Translations under genes and position numbers: made by a program | Notes under the pieces: model-generated | The model's database searches: none | What the model saw: the letters and a program-made list of their open reading frames with translations, nothing else | What the model was told of the DNA's origin: nothing | DNA from: Mactromeris polynyma | Lineage: Eukaryota > Mollusca > Bivalvia > Venerida > Mactridae | Assembly (NCBI GenBank): GCA_032209605.1 | Contig: JASFXZ010000039.1 | Coordinates: 4,650,001-4,714,000, forward strand | Reading direction: 5' to 3' | Length of the DNA: 64,000 nucleotides | In this document: one piece after another, positions 35,261-48,100 of the stretch | Layout: each line of letters starts with the position of its first letter | Numbering within the stretch: the stretch's first letter is position 1

Positions 35261-35452
35261 AGACGATCATTGAAATATGATTTGTTTGCGTTATCTCAAC
35301 CCACCCACTGAGTCATTCGGAAATCCTCGGCCAACTACGTCGAGGTCGAGTAACGAAGTGGTACGGAAATACACGAGAGTTGTCGAGAATGCCACTGAGT
35401 TAGACCCCAACTCCAGTGTTTGGATCTTAAATACGGGATATGTATTCGCTTA

Positions 35453-35735
35453 CAGTAAGACCTCGCATGAAGACCACCTCAATATTGTGACCACATATTC
35501 GCTTACAGTAAGACCTCGCATGAAGACCACCTCAATATTGAGACCACATATTCGCTTACAGTAAGACCTCGCTTGAAGACCACCTCAATATTGAGACCAC
35601 ATCAAAATTAAGAACATAACTTTCAAGCTCATTTTCAACGTTGCTCTTTATTCAACCTCAATATAAATACCACCTGAAACAATTAACACCAATTTTAAGG
35701 GTCCCAATGATGGCCTTATTATTGAGATTTTACTG
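35453..35735. mobile_element. pogo/Tigger-like MITE with triplicated 5' terminus
   Basis: The 53-base terminal segment starting CAGTAAGACCTCGC occurs at 35453, 35506 and 35559, and the rest of the element follows the third copy. The 3' end GAGATTTTACTG is at 35735, followed by TA. Confidence 0.75.
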
Positions 35736-35867
35736 TATATGAATCTTAGAATTAAAAACAATAATCGACTTAGACACCCTCTCGAAAATCTGCGTGTAAG
35801 GATAACAATACGATTCTGTGTGAGGCGAATATACGGTGGAGAGCAACTCACCTAAATGACGTATGTA

Positions 35868-36278
35868 CAGTAAAACCTCCTATTGATAATACCGTATTCT
35901 AATGGACATGTTCTCAATGTTTCTTCCACAGTTAAACTCTATAATAATCAGACCATCTCGTTAATAAGACCACCTGTCTTCAGGGCTCGTGTTCACAAAC
36001 GTTTTAAGACTGAATCTCAGTCTTAGACTTTAAAATTGCAAAAATTGAATTCACAAACATTTCGTTTTCATTATATTTAAACGGATAAATCTTTGTCTGA
36101 ATATTTCTTGCAAATCACTCTACACTTTTGCCATGTTTTATCAAAATATATTTTGTAACAATAACGTAGGAACAAAATGAAAATTTACCATTTGAAGTCT
36201 AAGTCTGAGAATCAGTCTTAAAACGTTTGTGAATACGGGCCCATTACCAGTTGTGGTCTTAGTATGGAGGTTTCACGG
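35868..36278. mobile_element. pogo/Tigger-like MITE interrupted by another inverted-repeat element
   Basis: The outer ends CAGTAAAACCTCC (35868) and GGAGGTTTCACGG (36278) are flanked by TA. A second element at about 35988-36241 has arms starting GGGCTCGTGTTCACAAACG and ending CGTTTGTGAATACGGGCCC, each followed inward by 'ttttaagactga-tctcag' text. A partial relative of the inner element lies at 1106 and 17312. Confidence 0.8.
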
Positions 36279-37226
36279 TACATTTAGGCATAGGCCATCA
36301 AAACGTGGAATTATCGTAAACTCAAAGTTTCGTGTTTTAGTGGTTTAATAATCGAACAAAATATCTAAATATGTCTGCAATAAGTATTTTAAAATGATAC
36401 AACGATCGTCGAAATATTTCATCGTTCTATTTCAAACTCTGACATGTACTGAATGATATAGCCTGAAATCCTCCATTTAGTGTATACATGTTGCCTTGTA
36501 TCAGCGTAAAATATTCTAGGTATTTGTTCAATATCCGATGTACATGTATCTGAATTCCAGAGAGAGAAAAATTGCTCGTCTACACAGGATGATTTTTTCC
36601 AGTAATAATTCATTCGAGATTTCATGTCGTCTGCTGTGTATTCTGTAGAATGGCGTTCTCGATGACTATAGAATCATTCAATGATTTACAAAAGTGCGGG
36701 CAATTAATAAAATTATACCAGAACAGCGTGTGTACCTTAGTGTAGAATATAGTATTTATTTGCTAAACTTATTGTGTTCCGTGTTCATACTCCATATGAA
36801 GTCACACGAGGGTAGAACGCATATCCATCACGCCTTCTTCCAATCACCACATGGTTTTGACGTCAGGTATCAGTTTCCCCGGTCTCGCACTGAGCCAACG
36901 CGTTATTTTTCAAGAACAGTGGATAATATCTCATATGCTGGTGAATCTACTGGTCACTAAGTCAATATCATATTGGTCTTCATGACAATGTCGATTTTTA
37001 TCTTATCTCCACAGATATTCAAATTAATTCCATTTTAACGTTCATTAAATATTTTTATAATTATTTCATTATCTCCGCTGTGACATACATGGGATGGTAG
37101 CTGTATCGATAGTTGAATCGACGATAGAGCTGTAAATATAAGAACTCGTCGTCTTAGCGTTAATACAGGTTCATTCGATACTTTTAAAGCATGTAGACAT
37201 ATCAAGACCAAATTTGCATTAAGACC
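36279..37226. other. Intergenic, nothing recognised
   Basis: No supported gene or repeat. Open frames at 36419-36625 (minus) and 36694-36960 (plus) have no recognisable family features. Confidence 0.35.
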
Positions 37227-37310
37227 ATATCGAGGGTTCAATGCAAGACTATCCTAACTCCTATTTAAATACATAGGAGTTAGGATTGTCTTGCACCGAG
37301 CCCTCGATAT
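37227..37310. repeat. Long hairpin, 38-base arms with an 8-base loop
   Basis: Arm 37227-37264 (starts ATATCGAGGG, ends CTAACTCCTAT) pairs with 37273-37310 at 34 of 38 positions, around the loop TTAAATAC. This is the tightest hairpin I saw in the window. It could be a transposon relic or a small-RNA precursor; the sequence alone does not decide. Confidence 0.85.
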
Positions 37311-38935
37311 ACGGTTAAATATCTTCAAAACAAAACCCGTTTGGAGATGCAAATTCGGGTGGTTGTTGAGGAGCTTCTGCATCATCCTGAGGTTAAACTC
37401 TTCTGTTTACAACGGAAAAAATATAACGATGTTGAAGAGAGGTTATTGTGCAAGAGAGAGATATTGTATAATACAGCAGTGATTTATCTTACCATGAAGA
37501 TAGCTATCATGTTTGTGTTAACCACTACTTTTTGTTCTATATGCATTTATTTATCTGTCTCTATTCGTTTGTGACATTAATTTGACATTTCCCGGAAAGG
37601 CTGATACGGAAACAAACTTATCATCATTCATCACTTACCCTATACTTCGCCGATATCACTATGGCGTCTGGCATTTACTCGTGAATTGAATGAAAGGCGA
37701 GTGTTCATACTTTACTAGATTTGATATCATAAATAATCACAGAAACCATCTGCTAGACTGCTAAAGTCATCTTTATGATTATCTATTCCATGTGTAAATG
37801 TCAAAACCATTTAAAATACATGGTAAACTTTTTACTATTCTTGTACTATTAAACTTCAATGCAGGTTATTAATTTCTCTCCAGAAAATAGAATTATTCAT
37901 CACAAATTTCAGTTATATCAAATTTTGCATTTTCCTCCTACACGTAATTATAAAACTTTCCGATGTAGATACAGCTGCTTGGTCGTAATTTGTTACACAC
38001 ATTGTTGTGTTACGTTCATTTTAAGTTTATTTGTGTCTTGATTTGATTCTCCTCGCTGGTAGACGGACGGACGCACGCACGCACGGACGCACGCACGGAC
38101 GGACGTTCGGACGGACTTCAACATGAAATGTACACTTTACATGGCATTATAAAATTAAGACATACATAAGTAAAAACAATATGTATGAATTATTAAGCCA
38201 TATCAATCAACATTATAATTTTATGTTAAGTATAACACAAAAATGAGTTAAAGTAAAATATCTTATTTCCATTGTGGTCCTTAATAAATAGTTTTGTGTG
38301 AAATAGGAAGAATTTTATGCAATATATTAAGTTATCACAGTAAGTTTATCAAAAAAAAGACATTGAGTTACATAAAATATACATAAATAGATAAAACGAT
38401 GAACAATAAGTTATCTTTGACAGGAATAATGAATGAAAAAAATTAATAAATAAACTTAACAATGTGCATTGAATTAAGTTACAAATTATTACTACCTCAG
38501 ATGACCATTGCCGTGAACAAAACTGTCATTAACCTGAGAAGCGTACAATGTAATGTGGCTTAGCCAAATAATTAGATTTGTAATCAGCTAGTCTCTTGAA
38601 GTTGATCAGACGAGTTTCCATGAAACTTTTTATCTTATTGCTGCCTGAGATCTATAGCAGTCCTCACAATTCCTCTTTAAGGGAGACACTCCAATCAGAG
38701 GAAATGTATTTAACAAACACGCTAATGAAGGGATATCATTTTTTATATTTATCCAAGAAAGCTGCGTGTGTTTATGTTCATGAGTCTCCTAAGTCCGTAT
38801 AGTCAACTTTATTGGCATATCAACAAGGTTTCTTTTGGTTTTGAAATTATGTGCATCTTGTAACTTGAAAAACGATAGAATCATACGTCAAGTTGACACA
38901 GATTTCAATTCCGTAAGTTTACAGACAAACATTCG
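37311..38935. other. Intergenic; short GGAC/CGCA simple repeat
   Basis: 38062-38116 is a tract of ACGG/ACGC tetranucleotides (gacggacggacgcacgcacg type). Frames at 37291-37574 and 38596-38802 resemble nothing I know. Confidence 0.4.
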
Positions 38936-39298
38936 GTGGCATAGAGGTAACATGTGTGACATTATTTTTGTCTCGTTCCCACGACTTAGTTTGTCGTGGG
39001 AACGAGTAAGTAAGTCGTGGTCACGAGATAACTATGTCGTGGGAACGTGATAGTTAAGTCATGGACACGACATACTAAGTCGTGGGAACGAGATAGTATG
39101 TCGTGGGAACGAGATAGTATGTCGTGGGAACGAGTAAGTAAGTCGTGGTCACGAGATAACTATGTCGTGGGAACGTGATAGTTAAGTCATGGACACGACA
39201 TACTAAGTCGTGGGAACGAGATAGTATGTCGTGGGAACGAATTGGTAAATCGTGGCCACGAGATAAAATTAATTTCACACATGTCATCTCTATGCCAC
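38936..39298. mobile_element. Foldback element: terminal inverted repeats around internal 21-22-bp tandem repeats
   Basis: The outer arms GTGGCATAGAGGTAACATGT and its near reverse complement ending CATCTCTATGCCAC enclose about 13 copies of GTCGTGGGAACGAGATAGTA-type units. A larger period of about 130 bases repeats inside (38994-39117 resembles 39124-39240). Units alternate between GGGAACGAG and GGTCACGAG / GGACACGAC types. Confidence 0.8.
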
Positions 39299-40655
39299 AG
39301 AACAAACACCACGCATGTATGAATAACCATCGGCTGGTAATCATTTCCGAATCACGCCAATCAGCACACATCGATATTGCTATTTTGCCATTCTACTCCG
39401 TCAAAGTACGATCGCAATGATTTTATTATAACTTTTTTGATTTGGTAATTGGATCACAACTGAGATTTAGTATGACTAGTGTTGCTAAGATACTAGAGTA
39501 GGCCAGCTGTGTTGCTGAAATAACAAATCATAATTAATCGTCTGCTGTGTCGATTAATGTAATTATTTCGTACATATTGTACTGTGACTTTGTCATGTTT
39601 TTGTGTAAATGGCCGATGATTAGCAATGTTATAGAGCCAAGTTTGAAACTTCGAATTAAATCCATCTAAAACCATTAGACAAGTTTATAATGTATTACTG
39701 CACGTGTGCGACTTATGTGGATAACGTCATAATGTGTCTGACAAAAGATAGTATATAATAATTCACATTCGCTCGTCTGGCAGTAATTGTCCAATTACAG
39801 ATTCGTTGTATTTTACGTAATATACGTCACCACGCACGTGGAACAGCTTGATCACTGTCACCTGTGCTATATAAACGGAAAGTAGACTAAAGGTTGAAAG
39901 ACAATACTCGGAATTATTCTCCCAAGTACACAATACCATTACGGTGGATAACATTTGGAGAGTTGCGAAACAACGCCCCCGAAGTCTTTCACTCATGAAA
40001 ATGCTGGCGAAATGGTGTTCTGTTCCTGTTACTTAGCCAACACAGTGTCATATTTGCCTACAAAACCTTACTTGGATATCAAATGATTCAATGTTGTTAC
40101 AAAAGTGTAAAATGCTGCAAATTATATTTGATTATTATTATCATGTAGGTTATACCTGATGATTGTTAGGTTATTTCAAAGTGTTATCACGTGTATTGTA
40201 CGTACCTAATTAATGACCACATACATTTGATAGCCATTATTTGGTGTACGTGTTTAACGGGCGGCGAATATTTGTGATTGTCACATATTAATTAAGGATG
40301 GAGACCATAGTACTGTAGTGCACAGTATAATAATTTCCCCTGTACTTAAATCCAGAACGAAATTCCCGATTTTCAAATTGTCCTCGAGTAATTCAAATGT
40401 TTCTAATTAGTAAATGCTGCTGAATAAATGCCTCTGAACCAAATAAATGAACATCTGTTCAAAGTGATCTTCTTTCTTATGTGGCTTTTTGTTTTCATCG
40501 GGTTTTACGCCGTTTTTCAACAATTTTTCAGTCACATACGGCGGCCAGTTAACCTAACGAGTTTTCCTGGAATTAAATACTAACTTGCTCTTCCGCATGC
40601 AACTGACATCTTCTCCACACGTGGAAGACACCGTAGCCAATGTCATGGAAGAACA
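39299..40655. other. Intergenic, nothing recognised
   Basis: No supported gene or repeat. Minus-strand frames at 39493-39675 and 39763-39996 show no known domain. Confidence 0.35.
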
Positions 40656-40735
40656 TAACCTATCCAATCCGGGAATCGAACCCGGATCTGCCAGTATAGC
40701 GCTCTAGATACCAACTTAGCTAGCCTGGTAGGCTG
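40656..40735 (-). repeat. tRNA-like relic
   Basis: On the minus strand a B box (GGGTTCGATTCCCGG) and an A-box-like 'gctaagttggtatctagagc' are correctly spaced. The acceptor stem does not close well, so this is more likely a SINE head than a tRNA gene. Confidence 0.45.
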
Positions 40736-40959
40736 ACATTGTTTGCAGACTCCTCTATAAAATAACATAAGTCTAGACCGTATACGTAAATGCGTTCAAA
40801 TACTGATATATATGCTTTATGGCTTAAACGTATGAATTGTTTGTGCATAACTATCCGATCCTCTGCTTGTAAAAAAATGTACAAAAATAACATGAACTAC
40901 TTTTCGAACCGATTCACAATCATAACGAACCACAATGTGAGAGATAGAACCACGTTATC

Positions 40960-41035
40960 GCCAAGTTATCTCAGTCGGTAGAGCGCTCAATATTGATAAT
41001 CGATGTCGTCAATTCGAACCCCACGCGAGGCGTAT
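40960..41035 (+). repeat. tRNA-like relic, Ile-like
   Basis: 'tatctcagtcggtagagcgc' is a good A-box region and 'aattcgaacccc' a B-box remnant. The anticodon stem is mismatched and the acceptor stem is not closed. Probably a SINE head. Confidence 0.45.
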
Positions 41036-41955
41036 GCTCTTCGGTAGCAATTTGTTTATGTGAGGAAGGTTTCATTTACTGGCGGTGTAGTTATACATAT
41101 GCTTATACATATTGTTTGACATAACATGACATTTTAGATATACATGTATAATTACGTTCTGTCTTTGTTACTAATAAATTTGAACGAATTTATTATATGA
41201 AATATATATTTACATTTTTTTATTATTCTGACCAAACTATTTCAATAATTCAAACAATGCGTTTTGTTACAACTTAGGTCAAAATCAAGTTTCACGAGTT
41301 TATTTTGACTCAATCCATTATAGAGCAATTAAACATGAGTTTTGACGTGTGTTTTCATACACACAAATTTACGTCATTTTAACAACATGTCAAAGTAGTT
41401 TTTGTTACAAATCGAAATTCACTCAAATCTACGTAAAGCAATTATCCATTCGTTTTACAATAGAGTTGAACATAGCTTATAATCTGTCATTTGAAATTAT
41501 ATCGTTCTAACCACATGTGACGTCATCTATTGTATCATATCCGGGTTAAATTATGCATCACATGCATTTTATATACTCAAACACGCAGGATGCAAATTTG
41601 CATTGAACTGTTCCTAATGATTGCCATCTACTTTCATAAAATATCAATATACTCGTATTGCATCATCAGCAATTAGCCTTTAATATACATATAACGTATA
41701 TGATATCAAATGATTTTAATAGCACAATTAGATAGTAATTTAAGAAGTTTGTTTACAAATCAAACATCAAAGGCAAATGCAAAGTGCAGTTGCGATCGTA
41801 AATACAGAGTGTAATCACCGAAAACCGTGTAATATATACGTACTATACAACCTCACTTAAGAGTCCACGTCGAAGTAATGACCGCATTATGAATACAATC
41901 GTATTTTATGGACAAAATGGGTTCCAAAATACTTAGTATGCTTACATCCCATGCA
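41036..41955. other. Intergenic; decayed pogo-like terminus
   Basis: At about 41846, 'caacctcacttaagagtcca' resembles a pogo-like MITE end, without a matching 3' end. Nothing else is seen. Confidence 0.3.
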
Positions 41956-42145
41956 CACTACTGTGGTCGAGTGGTTAAGGTATCTGCCTTGGGAGGTCGA
42001 AGGTTAGAATTCCGGTAGGGGTCCGTTCTGATATGGCCGGGTGGTGTGCCGCCAGCTATTTATTATGGTTAGCGTGTGCCTACCTGGCTGTGCCTGACAT
42101 TAATGGTAAATGTGCTCAGAAGGTAGGTGTCTTATGAACAGAATG
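41956..42145 (+). mobile_element. tRNA-derived SINE
   Basis: The head 'gtggtcgagtggttaaggta', a B-box-like 'aaggttagaattccgg' and the body 'gtgtgcctacctggc', 'aaatgtgctcagaaggtagg' and 'gtgtcttatgaacagaa' place it in the family at 33929-34177 (opposite orientation) and 8099-8275. Confidence 0.7.
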
Positions 42146-42471
42146 CGGCAAGATAAACTGTCTGTTTTGTGATATAAAATATAATTTCTAATTTCAAAAC
42201 TAATCATCGCGGAAAAATCGACCACTGTAAGATCATCATTCTCCAATCTCAGATGTATGCTGATAACTAGTTTCGAAATTACTTAAAACAATCATGGAAA
42301 TTCGCAATCATTAAATGTCTAACTCCCCACTAGGGTTTTGACATCAGTGAAAGATAGAAAGATGATCAATATAAAATGACCTATGAGTACATCACTGTTT
42401 TTGGAGTCAGTCACTTTTAGTGTAGTTTAACCTCAGTTCTACTTTCGGTTTTGTCGACGGAAGTCGATTGC

Positions 42472-42559
42472 TGCGCATGCGTCACATTTGTTGACAAGTT
42501 TGAACAATGCGAGAACTGAGTTCAACTGTTGTCAAACTGTGATATACCGACCATAACAG
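42472..42559 (+). promoter_or_regulatory. Candidate CEP83 promoter and leader exon
   Basis: TGCGCATGCGTCA (42472-42484) is close to the NRF1 site common in promoters of animal housekeeping genes. A good donor follows at 42559 (ATAACAG/GTGATT). The first coding exon of CEP83 opens with a splice acceptor (45138-45139) nine bases before the ATG, so a leader exon must exist upstream. This is the best-looking candidate but not proven. Confidence 0.3.
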
Positions 42560-43265
42560 GTGATTTGTTGTCACTTCTGTCTTTAAATATTCAAATACCA
42601 ATAGTAGTTCACATAACTTATATTTTTTGTGTCATATGCTTGCTGCATTATCTAAAATACTTGCACCCGGGTCTTCGTCTCTTGTCTGGACTTGCGATTT
42701 TATTAATGACATCTTGCATACGTTAAATACCTGGATTGGTATTGGATTAAGTGTATTCGATTGTGTTCTATTGTTTATCCTTAGAAAGTATAGGTGAATA
42801 TTATTTTCCTTTGTAGTTTAATGAATTGTTAAGAAGTATGTGCGTTGAAATAAACTAAATATAAATCGTAACATGTGTAAAATTAAAACTGCTGTTAGAC
42901 AATTTCTCATAATAAATAACACATTCATTGGCATCATCTGAATGAAGTTGCAGTAAGTGCATGTATACACAGTGAATTTTGTGTCTTGTGCACTGCCACA
43001 TGTTGTCATGTTTTGTGCTGTAATGGCGTATACTCGAAGTGTTGATTAACATAAGGTATCCAAAACAAGCGCTGCATATTTTTCTGATTGTTTATGGACT
43101 GGGTCTTTTCTTTAACCTTGCTATCTATTGAATTATGTCAACGTCATTTTCAAGCATTATGTAATATGTATGGGGTGCAAGCACTCAGGTTTAAACGCAA
43201 TGATTGGATGAATTCATAATGAAATTGAAATATGCTGGTAAATAAAGCTTGTTTGAAATGGTTGT
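42560..43265. other. Non-coding, possibly first intron of CEP83
   Basis: AT-rich with no recognised element. If the leader exon proposed at 42472-42559 is right, this and the following MITE lie inside a 2.6-kb intron. Confidence 0.3.
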
Positions 43266-43990
43266 CAGACATTTCACCCCCAGGTCATTTACTTCCAAGA
43301 CGTTTCACCCCCATTTTGGGGGTGAATAGTCTCAGTATTTGTTACATATGAAGACGTTTCACCCCCAACATAAATATTAATACTGAGACTAAACAAATAA
43401 TAAGGATGAGTAGACCAAATGATAATTAAATAAGTTTGCATGCATTTCTAATATGTCTAAAGAGTGAGTAAAGTATATTTAGTTATTTAAATTAAGTTTA
43501 AATGCATAAAAAGAAGTGTACATCGATATATGGATACAATTAGTATTATTATATTAAGTTTTTTATTATTATATTATATTTATTATTGAATAAAAATTAC
43601 TTAAATTTACTTTTTAATCATGATCAGGCAGTTATTTTTTCAAATCAGTTATGTTTTTCACAACTTTTTACTTGGTAAATTCATCAAACTGATTGAATCA
43701 TATTCATATTGTTTATTACAGAATTATATCAAAAGTGAAAGGGTGTTGATAAAATCACAAAATTACTGCATAGTGAAAAGGAGTTAATCAAATTACACTG
43801 TTAATGTTATTAAACATGAAGATAAATCATAAATGGTTTTTAAACTATAACTTAACAATTTAATTAATCAAATTAAAATGTAAATCACACAAAAATTATT
43901 ATATTAAATTGTGGGGGTGAAAAGTCTAGGGTCTATTAAAATTGGGGGTGAAACGTCTTAGGAGGAAATTACTTGGGGGTGAAACGTCTG
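43266..43990. mobile_element. 725-bp MITE with reiterated TTTCACCCCC termini
   Basis: The 5' end CAGACATTTCACCCCCAGGT and the 3' end ACTTGGGGGTGAAACGTCTG are inverted repeats that extend inward for about 60 bases. The core TTTCACCCCC or its reverse complement occurs seven times within the outer 100 bases at both ends. The centre is AT-rich and non-coding. No clear target duplication was found. The class is unknown. Confidence 0.85.
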
Positions 43991-45138
43991 GAATTCATTG
44001 AAATGATACATCAGCCAAATCATCCAGAAATAAGCAAACATATTAACACAGCTGTGGCTAGGGGTACAGGTCTAGCATCTATAATCAGTAAAATTCATAA
44101 TTGATCATAAGAAACAACTATCAGCATTATAATCATTCAGACTTGGTCCAATACAACATAAATATCATCAAGCGAAATAAAGAGTTACCTAACCTGAGTT
44201 GCAAGTATGGCTGATGTGCTACGCTCAAAATTTATGGAAAGTGCTGTTTTTTAAACTGTCCAGTTGACATGGTTTCTTGTTTGATTTTATAAATCAATAT
44301 ACCATTGGAAAGTTTACAATCTATATTTTCCAAAAAATATTCAGTTTAGTATATTTGATTTAACCACAAACATTGTTAAAATTGACCACATATACGGGGA
44401 ATATATGGAGAGAATGCATTCAGTAGTATTTTCTCGCAAAAAATCTTGATAAAAATGGGGGGAATGTAGCCTTTTGAAACTGTTAATTGGTGTATATGCA
44501 TAGTTCAGGTTGATCAGGGTTTTTCATGCCACCCAATTTGTGGCTTAAAATTCTTCATGTGATATAATAATGACATGGATCATGTGGCTGCTCAGCAAGA
44601 GCATTGTTTGAGGGACGTTCTCAGTAGACCGTAATGTTGTATAAATACTCATACATTTTTGCAGAACTCAAAGCCTTATACTGATAGGAATTATTATGAA
44701 TATACAATACAGCTACATATATTTGATGAACTGTACATCAAATAAAATTCATTATGGCATTAATAATAATAGGTTTATATTCAGAAGGTGAACACAAAAG
44801 ACAGTAAGCTTAACATTGATACATATAAGAACATAATTATAACAAATACAAAGCACGTCTTATTTCCACACTGCCTTCCATAAATCATTATAAAAAAGGT
44901 TAAACTGGTGAAAGTTACAATTATTTCTTAAAGTTAGGCCAATAATAAAATGTTTCCCCTCCCACGACAGGCAGTTGAAAATGACGTTAGGCAATTGTCT
45001 TTTGATATTTTATTTTCCAGCTGCAAAAACATCTATTTAAAAAGGGAAATTACAATTACATGTAGTAGTAAAAAGTAAAATGTAATTCCTTGATAAATGA
45101 AATCTGTCCACTTTATAATGTCTTGGTTTATTTCAACA
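43991..45138. other. Non-coding flank or intron before CEP83 exon 1
   Basis: AT-rich with no recognised gene or repeat. It leads into the polypyrimidine tract and AG (45138-45139) in front of the first coding exon. Confidence 0.4.
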
Positions 45139-45148
45139 GGGTGACACC

Positions 45149-48100
45149 ATGAATCTGAGTTTTCCTGGAAGTCCAGGTGCCCTGGGGCGCCCCCCTGTCT
45201 CTCCTGGCAACCAGCTGCCCAAACTAGTACATGAAACAGAGTTACAAAAGCTTTTAGCTGATGAAAAAATGAGAAGCCAGATGCACAGAACTCACTATGA
45301 GCAACTTAAGGAGGAAAATAAAAGGTAAGCAAATTTTTTGTGAAACATGTACTGTGTGTGTTGCCGGCTAAATCAAATTCAGTGTATTTACAAGAAGCTA
45401 ATGTTAGGTGGCTGACTTTTGTTGCATGACTGCAATAGAATTTGAATATGATTAATTTATACATAGCCTTTTTATCTAGTTACCTTTTAAAATCTAGTTC
45501 ATACATTATATCCTGTGCTAAAAAGCAACATACTGTCAGTCAGATAATAATGTTAATATTGCTAAATGTTTTATTAAAAAATTCTGAACTTAAAGTCAGT
45601 ATTTTTTGTTTGTATTAAAGTGAGCTTTGAACATAGATGTATTCATTTTAAATCATTTTAGAATTCAAGATGAGTATAATGCATTGGAAGAAGAAATTAG
45701 AAGAACCATTGAAGAAAGTAAGATAGTACAGGAAAAGTACAAATCTATGTACGAAGATAGTCGGAGAGAAGTTGCTGACAAACAGTCAATGTTGGAAGAT
45801 CTCAGAAATAAGGTAATTGTATTACATTATCTTTGTTTAAGACTTGAAACAATTTCACAGTAAGTATTACTTAAAATGTTATTGAAATGCAATCATTAGT
45901 TATTTTTTCCAAAATAAGAAAACTTTACTCCATCGTTTGTAAAGGATTCCCATATTTATTACAGAAGCTGCATATTAATTTAGAAAACTGACATAACCTT
46001 TGTAAGGTTTTGAGTAACATATCTTATGGTCAGTTTTATCATATTTGGTATTGCTTAATATGAAAAACAATTAAATAAAATTATTGGGTTCAATATTATT
46101 CAGTTATTAATCTATTTCTTTACAGACTGTTACTCCCCAAAAGCTGGATATGATAAAAATGCAAGTCAGTGATGAGCTGGAGAGAACATATCGTGAAAAA
46201 TATCATAATCAGGAATGTGAGATTGAAGAGTTCAAAACTGCATGTAATAAATATAAACATGAACTCTTCTTTTTGAAATCCGAATATGAACATGATCAAG
46301 CAGAAAGTCGACAAATTCTGGCTGAGATCAAACTACAGCACGATGCTGAGGTAATGTCTTGGAATTAAATTGAAAATCATTTATAATTATAGCCTCACTT
46401 GTCAAACCTATGATATTATCAATATTTAATTAATTGCTTGTTAAATCTATACTTGTTTATCATCTGTTATCTGTAAAGACATCGGCTTTCTCAGGAAGCT
46501 ACCATCATTATGTGGATTATTATCCCCTGCCGAAGCGGAAGGAATATATAGTACTGGTCTCTGTCCGTCTGTGTGTCCATGCATCCATAACACTTTTGTC
46601 CAAAGTATAACTTCAAAATTATTGAATGGATTTTGTTGAAACTTTACTAATGTTTTGTATTTTTATACTTGTACATTTAGTGTAAACAAAAAGTCTATTG
46701 AATTATATTAAGGTTTTGTTGTGATCGATGCAACATTGCCACAACTGAGTAACCATGGTTTAGTTAAACCCTTTTTATATAGCGTTGCAGAACGATTTAC
46801 ATTTGTACTGCTCGAAGTAATAACTGGTCACTCATGTAAGAGGGGACTTAGAAAATCATTCTTAAAATACATATGAGATTTTATATTTTGTGTTCAATCA
46901 ATTAGATGCTTATAATTTGTTTGACAACTCAATATTAAATATATCATGTGCAGGTAACAAATTTGAGGAGTGAAAGGGAAGCAACTATCTTAAAGATGCA
47001 GTCAGAAGGCTGTCAGGATTCACAAAGGGTCCGTGTACTACAACGAGAAAATGCTCAGTTACATTTGAAGATTAAGGGGCTGATGACAGAGATGGACGAA
47101 GTAAGGGCACAGAAAGAAAAAGTTGGGTCCGAATCAGAGAGTGTTGTACGAATTCAAAGCAAGCAGATTACAGAGTATCTGTCTACAATAAAATCATTAG
47201 AGGTAGGAGTTTTATTATTTAATTGTAGACAAAAACCTAGGGAGGGAATGTTGTCTAGGGTTAGAGCTTGAACTCTCGAACCTGCGCTCTTTAGTTAAAA
47301 TCCTGCTATTGGGGAGATTTTTTCATTGTCATTACAATGTCTGAATTAGGTTAGTAACCATGGAAAATTCATCAAGACATGGTTATATAAGCTGTTTGAA
47401 CATCAGGGGTGTCAAATTTCTGGATTAATCCGGAACTTTGGATTCAGATCCTCAGAGATCGATTATCGGATCGATATAAATCTGAAGTTTTTATGGAGGG
47501 TAGGGACGAATCTGCTACTGAACAAATGGAATTAAATAATAATATGAATGTATGTTTGAAAAAGCATATGATAGCAACCAAGTTATTCCGCAGACTAGTA
47601 TGTGGATGAGTTCTTTTATTGTGTTTGCTTACATATTTTCGCAGACAGGACCTGAAAGACTCTCCACTTAGTTATCAGGATTGAGGATTTGGCTTTGTTG
47701 ACACCCCTGAAATTGTTTCACAATCAATGTAAGAAGTAAAGCAACATAAATTTCGGAATAGTACAATACCCTTTACAATGTCAGCTGATGAAATATAAGA
47801 AAATCATCTTAGTTAACAAAATCTATGGTCTAAAATTCTAGTGATTGAAAATATTGTATTTTTATTCATTTATGTGCTTGAAAATTCATGTGGTAAGTAT
47901 TTACGACCGACATACCCTAACTCTGAAATATCATAGGAATCAAAATCTGAAGAATCAGCTACATGTATAATATTGCATTTCAGAAAACTTACATATGCCC
48001 AGGCCTTAGTGAATTTAGTTGTTGTTTTATTAGACTATTTACTGGTAGCTATATTTTAGGGTTCTATGGATAATCACACCGTATGTAATACAGGTCTACT

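Noticed and set aside
35277..35564. A 95-codon plus-strand frame
   Set aside because: Its second half runs through the triplicated MITE terminus, and the first half has no known domain.
40656..41035. Two tRNA genes
   Set aside because: A and B boxes are visible but the acceptor and anticodon stems do not pair well. SINE heads explain them better.
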